Shown here in pieces: positions 47,586-59,000 of a stretch of 64,000 bases of DNA. The notes below the pieces were generated by a model, which saw nothing but the letters and a program-made list of their open reading frames with translations, had not been told where the DNA came from and did no database searches. This DNA comes from Aplidium turbinatum. Taxonomy: Eukaryota; Chordata; Ascidiacea; Aplousobranchia; Polyclinidae. Within the stretch, counting starts at the first letter, position 1, and each line of letters starts with the position of its first letter. The stretch spans positions 2,182,501 to 2,246,500 of the forward strand of contig OU964924.1 of the NCBI GenBank assembly GCA_918807975.1, read 5' to 3'. The position numbers were made by a program, and so were the translations under genes.

Positions 47586-48324
47586 ATATTTTCGTTAATG
47601 CACAAACTCACAGAAATCTTTGTTTCATTACTAACCAATTGTATCCTGTTCACCAGCGCCCTGGCGATATTGTTGCCTCTGCTTCGGTTGTGCTTGGTTC
47701 GATCCCTGCTCTGGCCATACAAAAGATTTTATAAAAGGTAACGATTGTATTATTTTTTGCTAACAGTTATAAAAGTAAGACTGGACGGTAATGCGGTTAC
47801 GCCGTAAATATCTTTCAAACTTGACGAATGCGTCAAAAACTGGAGTTCATAGTTTGAACCTTCAGTCAATACAAAATCATGAGCTTAATCTTTTATACGC
47901 TGTTAATCCCTTTATTAGCCTACGTTTATTAATCATGAGATAATATAATTCCTTGGATTAAAAAAATATACTTCTTGTCAAACCACTAAGTTAGTGGTCA
48001 ATGTTGTTGTTATCTGTCTTCTGAGAGATAAAATGCTTGAAGATGGTGCAGTGTTTCAGGTTTGTATTGTAGTTGGTGCTACTGCTCAGGGCCGTTGAAA
48101 GGATGATTTGGGTGCCAGTACCAATAAGATCTAGGTGTCTCAAATCAAGACACTTCTAGAGAAAACGTGGCGGTTTCTTCAAGTTTTCAGGCGCTTGGAG
48201 AAGTTCTGAATCCCTAGATTCTCTAGAATCATCTAGGGACCGGGACTAAAAGTACCCAATGGACCCCCCTGTCAACACTACTGCATATAGATGCATGAAA
48301 GGCAAGCAAGGATGAGCTTCGACC

Positions 48325-48390
48325 CAGAAAGCAAAATCCGTCATTTTTAGATAGATACAACGAATGTAAAAATAGCGGATTTTGCTGTCG
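48325..48390. repeat. Palindromic MITE copy (CAGACAG family), core deleted
   Basis: CAGAAAGCAAAATCCGTCAT at the left and GCGGATTTTGCTGTCG at the right are kept; the central palindrome is reduced. Confidence 0.7.
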
Positions 48391-48932
48391 GGAAACGATA
48401 ACTCATTGAAAGGCATGTAGTTACAAGTTCTACCTTGTTTGTTTGGTTATTGCAATTTATGTTCCTGAAAGTTAAGAAGTCTTTGCAAACAACTACAGCG
48501 TATAATCTTTATGGAACGCGAACCCCCTAGCGGATGTTAACACCAACTTTACTTCCACTATTTAGCAGGCAGGAGCTTTAGAGGTTGATGCAGCGCATAA
48601 CAAAAGTTGGAACAGTGACACTGTGAGAGCTGGATCACTCTCATGAATATTTACTGATTAAGCTAATCTTCTGATTAATCAACTTCTTTTACTGACTAAT
48701 TATTTCCTATGCTTCAACTGCAATCCACTGATTAAAATCGCCGTTTATTAATCTACCGACTAACTTTGTGCTTTTTGATTATTATCCAATCAGACTTTTA
48801 GCTAAATCGTCTGATTTTTATGCAGCCAGCTCTAAATGTGTTTGGGTAGCCTTCTTCTTCTTTCGTACAAGACAGATTGTTCAGATTTCAGGGAAGGTGA
48901 TTGAAGGCCAGGTGAGTGTAGTTTCGTCCAGT

Positions 48933-49173
48933 CAGGCCCGGATTTAGGGGGGGGCAGAGGGTGCAGGTGCCCCGGGCCCCCCGACTTTTGAAGGGCCCCC
49001 CTACGTGGAAAAAATGTGATTTTGTGTTATTTTTTTCCTTTCAGCCTTTAAAATTTCTGCAAAATGCTGTGCAGTGCTGGATTAATGCTACTGTAGACGT
49101 AGAGGTGGTTTTTCGCACGGGGGCCCCCCGATCTCAAAGTGCCCCATGCACCCATCATCTAAATCCGGCCCTG
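48933..49173. mobile_element. hAT-like MITE, 241 bp, with perfect target duplication
   Basis: The ends are CAGGCCCGGATTTAG and the complement of CTAAATCCGGCCCTG, flanked by CGTCCAGT on both sides (8 of 8). GC-rich subterminal runs and an AT-rich centre; no coding capacity. Confidence 0.9.
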
Positions 49174-49386
49174 CGTCCAGTGCTGGTTTACCAATACCAT
49201 GCATTCCATTTGGTGCTATGTAAATCAAGAATGACATGGTCAGCAGTGCGTTCCTCCGCGCGTGCACGTGATCAAAGAACGAAAACTTGCCGTTGTACAG
49301 CAGAGCAAGAGGAGTCTTTTGATCAGCGAACAACTCTGTGGAAATGAAGAAACTTGAATTTTGCTTTTACATTGTGTTAAGTGCAT

Positions 49387-49447
49387 GGGCGTTAATGTTC
49401 GATGGGCGTTAATGGGCGTTAATGTTCGATGGGCGTTAATGTTCGAT
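49387..49447. repeat. Short tandem repeat, 17-bp unit
   Basis: GGGCGTTAATGTTCGAT occurs at 49387, 49414 and 49431, with a truncated 10-bp unit at 49404. Confidence 0.9.
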
Positions 49448-51284
49448 CTTTCTATTCTTTCAACGCCTTATGGTTTTTGGATAATCTCACGCTTTACTTA
49501 TAACCTCGTTTTTTAATCCTTTTGCTTGTTTGGTGTTTTGTTTTCTGATGGTACTTAGACAATAAAAATTGTTCAATTGGCTGCTTTCCAGTATGGTCAT
49601 TTTATTTTTGTTTGTATGCGAAACGTACATAAAACAAAAACGTACAGTGCGCATCCAATGAGAGAGTGCGAAAGACCGTAAAGGCGTAAACCTTGAAGGC
49701 GTAGGAGGTCGTCGAGTCTGCACTCTCTCATTCAAAGTAGCCTACAAGTGTAGTCCAGAAACATCGTAAACCTGAGGCGGTGAAAGGATAGACGTTCGGT
49801 CTCAGCATGTCGAATGTCAAAAAAGAAGTTAAACTTAAACTTCTGAAAATGATTAAAATTGTAATATTGAAATGATCATTACACTTTGGTGCTACACAAT
49901 CTTGAAAGCTGAAATTCTTTCTGGGATGTCAGTTTTTTCATTAACAATTTTAAGAATAAGAAAAAGTGAAGGTAATAAAAAGGCTAATTTTCAAGGGAAG
50001 CAGTTCTAATTTTACATAATTTTTCGTGTTGGGAAAGTCAGAAAACCAAAATATTTCTCAGCCACATCAGGCTTGTAAGCTCAATAGGATGAGATCCAAT
50101 AGTGACATAAAAGCTGGAACTAAGAAACTCACATTTATATTCAATTTGCACGTTCGATGAACAGCTAACAACTTCAAACCCATGTAACAGGAGATGTACT
50201 TTGACTCAGCGAGTTTAAAAAATTCCAGCATTTATAACGTTAATAGGCTACATCACAAAGGAAAAATATTTTTGTATCGTACCAGTTTACACATAGCCTA
50301 CACACCAATTAGGAAACAGAACTTTGCTTGAACAACCTGGCCATTGGTTTGACTGGTTCTTGTTCTGAAGACTGTTTTTTGATCAAAAAATTTGTAAGAA
50401 ATTGTGCATTTAATTTTGCAGTTAAACAATAAACGTTACGTCATTTATTTTGAAGTCATTTGATGTCACTGACTATCACCAGCACGACGCAAGACTGTCT
50501 CATCCAGTCATGCCATGTTGCTAGCAGTAGGCTAGCTCAAAATTTCAAAGTTTCCAAAACAAAAACTGTCATTAAAATTTTTTCATGGCATTTTCATTTC
50601 CAGACTCCCTTCTGACGTTTTATCGTGCAAATAGGTTCCAATTTAAGGTCAAAGTTATGTGAGGAGTGTTGCCAATTGATCAATGTTGTGTTCGATGGCG
50701 GTGGTATGACTTATGCCATTACGGTAAATTAGGTTATGATTGCTAAAAGTAACATCGTTTTTCTAAAAGTACCATCGTATCGTTCTTTAGCTCTAACATT
50801 GTGTAGTTGTTTCAAATTTCTCCTTTTTATTGTAAATTCGTGAAGTTGGTTTTAACGAAACTGGAAAGATTACAAAAAAGTAGAATTTTGTTTATTTTGA
50901 AATGTTTTTTACGAGCACTCGTTATGTAGTTCCAGCATTATGTCTATTTTATTAAAAAAATATTTTTAACGGTCTGTGAGAATTTCCGGTGTGCAATGAC
51001 AGTGTTAGTTGTAGTGTAGCAGTGGGACACAGATATGATAGATGCATTCACAAGCTAAAAATAGCTTAAAGTAACTGCAGCTACTTTTATTTTGTAAATA
51101 AAAACGTTTCTTCAAACGATTTTGTGTGGCAATTTTTCGATCCAGGGTGCAGTCAATTCAGCTCAGTACGTCATGACCCTCAGGAAGGCAGTAAACATTT
51201 TCCTCTAGAGCAGCATGCTGTTCATAATCATGAGAGAAATCAAGGCGTACAGTCGAATGGATCACAATGAGTCTAAGGAACAGT

Positions 51285-51410
51285 CCGCAATCGACGGCAT
51301 GCCTTTAAGTGTTTTGCCAAAGACACGACCATATGCTCTTGTGCGGTGTCGAACCGGCACCGTATCGAACGACGAACCAGGGTTTTCACCATTCGGCCAT
51401 GCCCAACGAC
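51285..51410 (-). repeat. tRNA-derived SINE, family 1, 5' part
   Basis: The minus strand holds the A box (CCGAATGGTGAAAACC), the B box (CCGGTTCGACACCG) and the TGTGTCTTTGGCAAAACACT body, then GGCATGCC. The 3' body is missing. Confidence 0.7.
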
Positions 51411-51731
51411 AACGGTGATAAGAAAGTTTCACATCAACATCTCGCAGTGGTCAGGAATACAACTTTATTGTTTACTGATAGAAGTAGCTCACTATTGCTA
51501 AACAATCAGGAATTCAACCATCAATTGTCAGTGTAACTTTAGAAATCAACAAGGAATTGAAAGGTGTAACTTTAAAAAGTACTTACAGTAAGTCATAAAA
51601 TCACAGATTTAAGAAAAATTACATCAAAGTATAATGCATTGTTATGCTCTAAGACCCTGTGGAATGGTAAATACGCGGCTTGCTACGTGAGCGATTGCTG
51701 AGGTTTTTGGAGTTTATTTTAGAATCTAGAC

Positions 51732-52537
51732 CAGTGGTTCTCAACCTTTTTTGACCCCGGCCCCACCTTTGTCTTCAAAAAAATCTCATGCCCCACCAGA
51801 ACCACTATATGTTATAAAAGCATTTGTTATCGCTGAATCACTGCGATGCTTACTATGTGATATGAACTATAAGCGCACAAAATTTACTTAAATTATTGCT
51901 ATACCCAATAATATTGTTAATGGTAGCTCTGCGCTTGATGCAGGTTGACTAGTTTACTTGCTTAGAGGTTCCAGTTTGGTCAGTTTCAGTTTTAATCATT
52001 GCATGCTTGGTGATTTCTATTGGCATGCAGCAAATCCGCAGCAGCACTAAACCTACATTTGACTGAGGAAAATTTATCAGTTTTCACTTAGCCAAAGTAG
52101 CCTACATAAGCAAAAATCTTTCTCATGCTTAGGTTAAGTTAGCGCTATAGCAGCCAACTGTACGAGACGGAAGAAAATTCTCTCTATGTTTGAGAAAAAC
52201 ATTAATTTACAATTGCTAAGCAACATAAAAAAGCACCGCTGTTTTTTAAAGAACGATACGTAATAGATTGGTGACGTAATAAAGTGACTAGTATTGTGCC
52301 AACAATTTAATGACATGTGCCAGAAAACAAGTGAACAAACTTAATATTCTACCAATTAATTTGATAGCAAACAAGCGCATCTGGTATTTCGCGTTAATTT
52401 GCAATGAAATGCTATAGTGATAACCAAGGCAAGTTGAGAAATTGGTCTATTATCTCCTAACCTCCACAGGACCACACCCCACCAAAATTTTGCCATGCCC
52501 CACCGGTGGGGCGCAGGCCCCACTTTGAGAACCACTG
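51732..52537. mobile_element. hAT-like (Charlie-type end) element, 0.8 kb
   Basis: The ends are CAGTGGTTCTCAACC and the complement of TTTGAGAACCACTG, the terminus known from hAT-Charlie elements of vertebrates. Flanks atctagac and gtattgac agree at 5 of 8 positions. Both ends have CCCCACC-rich blocks. No transposase frame is visible. Confidence 0.75.
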
Positions 52538-52639
52538 GTATTGACCAGTGGTACGCTTACCGGTGACGGTAGGCAAGCACTTGACTACTGGTAAGCGACT
52601 AGTTTGAAAATTATATAATTTATTGAGTGTTGCTTTGCA

Positions 52640-52990
52640 TTGATAGAAAAAGATGATGCTGGTGTGCCGAAAGCGCAATGCGTCTTTTGTAAAGTTGTGC
52701 TCAGCAAGGTCTCAATGGCACCTTAAGACCTAAAGAAACACCAACATTCAAAACATAAAGAAATTAGACCCAAGCTAAAAGATTTTTTTAATGAAACGAA
52801 TTGAAAGCTTTGCAAAAACAGATGTAGCCTACAGACACTCTCATGTAAATATCCAATCTACTGTACAAGTGCATCCTATGAAGTAGCTCGAAAAATTGTA
52901 AAATCTGAAAAACCACACACAGTTAGTGAAGTGTTAAAAAGAGTGCGTGAGTAGGGAAAATCCATAGAGACACTGCCCACAAATGATTAT
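52640..52990 (+). pseudogene. hAT/ZBED transposase fragment
   Basis: One frame reads AQCVFCKVVLSKVSMAP, a stop, then DLKKHQHSKHKE, a BED zinc finger with its Cys pair and His pair. Further on, YEVARKIVKSEKPHTVSEVL matches the next conserved block of ZBED5-like transposases. At least one in-frame stop and a shifted frame are present. A CAGTGGTACGC-type left end may lie at 52546; no right end was found. Confidence 0.6.
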
Positions 52991-53795
52991 GTGCCAACAA
53001 TTAGAATACAAATTTTATGTTACTGCGAAGAACCAATTGTTTAACTAACTACTTGATTAAATTTAGCAGAACTTGTAAAAAGAGGAAGCTATTGAATGTA
53101 CTCATTGTATATTCTTTGCAATCACACAGTTACAACCCACGCTATTCCTAATTGGAAATTTTACAGAAAGTCTATATAAAGATACAACAAAATGAATTAA
53201 TTTGCATAAATCAGAGGCCTATAAAGCTTGCTCAGCATGTGACTTTTAATTCAAGGCCACAAAGCAAAATAATAGGATCCATGAAAACAACAAAGCATTG
53301 TGCAAGACTGCATCTGTACATAATTTCGTATTCAACAAACGAAATGTGGATTACGATGGTGCACAGTTGTAACGTTAACTTTGGCAACATTTGTCGCAAT
53401 AGGTAATATTCATTTTGTTGTTTTCCTATTTTTTACTTGTAAAATGACTAATTTTGTTATCTGGCCAAGTAGACTTCCTTCTAAGGACGTAGCACTTTTG
53501 TACACGTCACAATCCACATTGTTGGCTATTGCAAATACAAATTACGTCATAAAAAGTTTCGATGGAAACCGCTTGTATAACATGTGTCACTGTATTTCGT
53601 CACGACTTTCGTTTCTAATTGCGAGAGTATAACTTTGAAAAGTCAACTTTGTTGTACTGAAAAGGGTTGCCAAATAGCATAAAATGTTCAGTAAAACTCG
53701 TACGGTTTTATCATTTTAGAAACTTTTTGCAGAGCTTGTATTGTAACAAAATTTGAATATTAAAATATTATAAAACTACTTTTATACAATAAATC

Positions 53796-56080
53796 ATGTT
53801 TATGATAAAAAGTTCTGTGATTTTGTTGTTTACTTTGACAAACTTTTCCTGCTCATACAATATCGATGTCTCTCCCTCTGCACTCAATATAGTTACTCCG
53901 AACTCTCAAAATCCAAGCTTTCCATTGGATAATCCCACATTTTTTGGATACGATTTCAATTTGCAAAAGAGCTCCAAACCTCAGTCTTCACCGAGGTAAA
54001 GATATATATTAAAAAATTGTATACGGCTGTTCTCCAGACATCTAATGTAAAATATGTTAAACTCTCCCATGGTGTTGCAAGTGGCAATTAGCATTTTTAA
54101 GCACACTACGTTCTTTTAATATCTAAAAGTAAATGAGTACCAATTTCTAACCACCGAAATTTTTTTATTTGTGCGGCTAAATGCATACCATGCGATTTCA
54201 AGCCACTCCAAGAGAATGAATTGAAGTGTTTTTCATCATTTTTGCCTAGGCCTGGTTTTGAACTAAAAATCTTATTTTTTGCCAAAGTGATATCTACTTG
54301 GCTATTTCAAACGATGTTCAATTCTTTCTGAACTGAAAATAGTTGTTAAACATGTTGTTTTATTTTAAATAAGATGAATTATTTCATTTGAAACTGAGTG
54401 AAATTGAAAGTGACACTCAGACACGGATTCATGGGGGGGGGGGGCCCAAGGGGCCCGGGATTTTGTGAAATTTTGTGAAAAAATTTTGTGGCCCAAAATT
54501 TTGGCCCAAAATTTTGTGAAAAATTGTATGTTTCCGCATCAAATGGTTTGATATGCTTCTAAACAGCTGATATTAGTCCCTCGGCATCACAATTGATGAA
54601 AATGGTTGTTTTAATGTCTATTTTCTAGCATATCGTATATGTCGTAGTATCATTGTTCAATTGTTCATATCTGTTTAGGTTTTTCTTTCTTTTTAATTAA
54701 TTTTCAAATTTTCTGGCCCCCCCCGAAAAAAACTCTTAGATTCGCGCCTGGTGACACTTATAGTACGTGGTTAAACCAACTATCTTAAGCATTATTTATT
54801 AGATACTTACTGGTTGTTATATTTGTATCAGTTATTTATTTAATTCATTATATTATAAATATAATATATTATCAGCATTACAGTTGGAGCACCTAAAAGT
54901 ATTAATCCGAATGACATGCCACTAGAAAACTCAACCCTAAACTCAAGTAAGTTAGGGAAATATTTTTACATCTTCTTTGGGTCAACTGGTTTCGGTTCTC
55001 GGTCACTCTATGACATCCTTCATACCTCTCGATGTCTCACAGCGTCCTGCAACTCTGCCACGTTTATCGTGGGAATTTCTACATCAATAATTAGAAAATG
55101 TCAGTAAACACATCCATACCAATCGTCTCTTTAATTGTTTTCATTGATCTAACTTTCTTTACAAGTAAGGAAACAGAAACTCCAAAGCACCACGGAAGCT
55201 CGCCTTGAGTGACGTCAATAAATGATTGATGATAACAATGCGATGATGACGTGATAATAAAGATGATGATAATGCGATGATGACGTGATAATAAAGATGA
55301 TGATAATGCGATGATGACGTAGTAATGAAGATGATAATGATGATGATGTGATGATTGTGTGATAACGGTTTGAAGATGATAATGATGAAGATGTGGTGAT
55401 GCTGTCAATAAACTTTTGTTTAACATATTTTGGATAAACGCAGCAGCTGGAGCAATAGGAGCAGTGATAAGCTGTCCACTTTCGTTTCCTCCGAATCCTC
55501 CTTCTGATCCTTGTTCTACCTTAAGAAATCCTCCGGATGCTGCAAGAGGAGATGCTTATGGATTGAGTCTTGGAGTTGTTCCTACTCCATCGGGAGATCT
55601 AACTATAGTAAGGAATGCAATACTGTTAAGTTTGATTAGAACTTATCGCCAACATTTAAGCTAACTGCGATTGTCTCATTGCGACTTGTAAGCAAGTTTC
55701 AAAGTCAAAGGTTTTCTCAAACGTTTAGCAGCAAACACATTTGCAGTAATATGAAACAAAAACTTTCTCAACTAAAACTAATTGTGGCTTATTACTTCGT
55801 AAAGTATCTTCTTTCAAAAAGTCAAGCTCTCAACCAACTGAGCTATCGATCAAATAGAAATAACTTTATAAGTTTTATTTATGTCATGTCATAAGATTGA
55901 CCTGCTGAAACTGCAAGATGCGTAAGCGTCTTAATATCATTGTTGTTTAGTCTTGTTCTCCGACCAAGACTCAAGAGTGTTCAGTTGGTGACGCTATTAC
56001 AAACTACAACCCCGGATTCTGTTTTCAAACGACGGATAAGGGGGCATCTTGGAACGCCGACGTCCGAACGCGCAGCCTTG
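53796..56080 (+). CDS. Integrin alpha exons 1-4: signal peptide and beta-propeller blades 1-2
   Basis: The start codon at 53796 opens a hydrophobic leader, then YNIDVSP, the usual mature N-terminus of alpha chains. Exon 2 must start at 54876 (AG at 54874-54875) to keep phase and give SITVGAPKS. Exon 3 follows a NAGNAG acceptor (55441-55446), so Ala-1 is optional. Exon 4 supplies the Cys-rich loop and TNYNPGFCFQ, matching the region just before the inserted I domain in vertebrate alpha chains. Confidence 0.9.
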
Positions 56081-59000
56081 GTACAAGTGTTTATTTAGTC
56101 ACAAAAAACAATTCTGTTCACGACAAGCTACAGTAATTGCTTTATGTACAATAACATCACAGCCTTCTTGTTTGTTTAAGCTTCTATCGTAGGGGTATTT
56201 TTACGACTCCAGGTTGGCAGTATTTTCCCAGGCTCCCTTAAAACATTATCAATAATTAATAAAAGCCAGGAGCATTATAAGATGAATATACGGTATACTG
56301 TATATCAGGGTTACTCAACTAATGTTAATAAAAGTCCAGTGTGACAAATGGAATGCTTTTAGCGGTCCGGTGAATAAATTATTTCATGCGCAACCACGAA
56401 AGTTAAAGTATCAATAAAAGTAACGAACCATTTTTTTAGGTAAAATGTAACACTTTTAGGATTATTGACAAAGTGTTGGGAGGCCTGGGGGGCCCTCCCC
56501 TAACTACTAGGATGATCACAGAAGAAAATGCTTTCTCCCAGTAGAAATCTGTTTAAAGAGGCCCAGAAACGTGGCAATGAGGTTATTCTTCCGAAAGCCC
56601 GAGGTCTACTTTGAACACTCCGAAGGTCAGGGTTCGAACCGCGGTCCGCCAGTTGGGTAGCCCTGCTGTGTATGGTATGCACTATGCAGCCTATCAACTA
56701 AACTAGCACAAACATTTTTTCAACGTTAAACAGATATAACTGATTCCTTTAGGAAACCAGGTGGGATAATGAATAATAAACAAGGATATAGTTTTGCGTC
56801 ACTGCTTCTACAAAATGTACTGCGTGTTATTTGTTTTCAGATTTAAGTGAAATTTAATTAAACAAAAATAGACAATTAAACAAACTAAGGCCGCGACCAT
56901 TGACTCGACTATCTAGCCAAGCGACATGTCAGCCATCCGAACAAGAAGTTGTTGTCTGAGGTTGGTTTCACGTCTAAAGTTAGAAATTCTAATTAGAAAC
57001 TTAGCCTAATAAATGAAAATTTCGAAGACTGTGACGTTTACAAAGCGTGGCTGTCCTAGAAGAAGATATTATACCCGCGCTCGTAATAATCTAAATTGCA
57101 TATTGTTCATGTTTCTAGTCGTATATTGCACATTTTTATAAACAAAAACAAGAATTACTGCTTCTAACGTGACGTGGAAGCTACTTCGATATGGTTAGAG
57201 AATCGCAATTGCTGGTTGTTTTATAGTGAGCAGTCAGCCTTATGCTGACGCCAGGTAGGTTGCTTCTTTTACACAGCCAGGATTATATTGACTGTTGCCT
57301 AATACAGTTTACAACTTTTTTCTTTCAGAGTGTCCAACTTCTCGATTGGATCTCATTTTCCTCATCGATGGATCAGAGTCTGTGGGAAAAAGGAATTTCC
57401 AGACTGTCCTCAAATGGATCCGAAGCGTTAGTTCGCGATTCTCTATCGCGTCAGGAAGCGCCTGGCTCGGGGTTGTTCAATTTTCTAGTTACGATGATTC
57501 CAGGTAAAACATTTGTTTTACGTCATTTTTGTGATGTTTTATGTAGAATCTTCGCAACCAGCAAACAAGTTTTTGAAACAAAGTTTTTTTTCAACGAAAT
57601 AAAATGTCTTGGAATTTTATGTTCTTATTTCATTTTTTTTTGTTTTACATTTCAAGCATGTCATTTCATTGTGAATTACGAGCAAAATCGAAACGCGTTA
57701 GAATGTTCATGCACTGGCCCAAGCCGTAGGTTGATAAGAAGTATTTGTTTTTGTCCTTGCAAAAAAATGGAATCTATAAAATATCTAACTATTATTAAGC
57801 TCCATATTTATTGTTAAATTGTTTAGAATTTTTATACTTCTTTGAATTTGGAAATATATTGTTTTGAATTCATAGATCAAATGATATGTTTAAACAAATT
57901 ACATGTTTTGTTACTATTGCTTTGTATAAAAAAAACATTTAATTGACAACTTTTAAAATAATTTCTACCTATTTCTGTCTATTTTATCTTTTATGACTCG
58001 TTGACGTTAAATATCAATTTATTCCTCGTTTGTCCGACTGAATAATTTCACAACCCTAACATGTTGCTGAGGTACATTTGCAGTTTGTATTAAATTAATA
58101 ATAATTTGAAGGCTGGCACAAATTTTATTAATAAGACATCGGACAGCACGTGTTACTTACATTTGCAAAATAGCAGACGTTATAAAAACATAATCACGTA
58201 ATTGTAACGTACTAGACGTAACATAATGAAAATATAATAACAAAACAACGAAAAAGCACTTTGACGATTCACAATCAAGTATTATCACACAGGTCTCTAT
58301 TCAATCAACGGCAGATCGTAACTGAGGTGAAACTGATGAGACACCAAAGACAATCCAGATTCTTTGTACGGTGAAAATATAGTTAAAGTGTTTTGATGTT
58401 TTCTATTAATCACACAAAACTACTTGTGCATTGTTGTGGTATATGTGCTTAGTAGTGAAACTAATGCAAGGGTTAGCTGGGGGCCATGAAATCTTTAGGG
58501 TCCACTACGACCCAAAACAGGGTTCACAAGATTTTCTATTTTAAACAATGATTCGGTTGAGAAAAAGATCCACAAAATAAGCTTTATACCAAAAGCGCAT
58601 TTTTTTTGCCAAACACTTGAAAAAATTTTCAAAGCGGTGTGGGCTTTGTCCCCGCTTTTTGCTATTTTGTTTACTGTTTTCTGTCACAGGCCTAATAGCA
58701 CAGGTGACATTCCAATCTAAAGATATGATTTAATTTCAGCTTGCGCTCAGCAATATTGATTTACAAAATGGGAACACTTACACAGCCCATGCTATCAACT
58801 ACACAGTGAGAGAGTTCCAGAATTCCCCTCGATTCGATGACCCAAGAGTGTCAAAAGTGTTAATTTTATTAACAGATGGAGTGTAAGTGCTATGCAGCTA
58901 ATTACTTATGTGAATAATATCAACTCGCTAAACGCCAACAGCCTGGATCTGTGCATTTTCCAACCAAAATTCTAATGAACTAAAGTCACGTGGTGAAAAA

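Larger units (their letters stand above)
35329..53795. other. 18.5-kb intergenic region between divergent DDR and integrin genes
   Basis: No gene is recognised. It must contain both promoters. Listed repeats cover a small part. Stretches 40020-41800, 42000-43400, 44500-46000 and 49450-51280 show only AT-rich sequence and short open frames. A basic protein-like segment at 37946-38098 is listed separately. Confidence 0.6.

Noticed and set aside
48961-49347. 128-codon plus-strand frame
   Set aside because: It spans a hAT-like MITE (48933-49173) and its flank; GC-rich termini make chance open frames.
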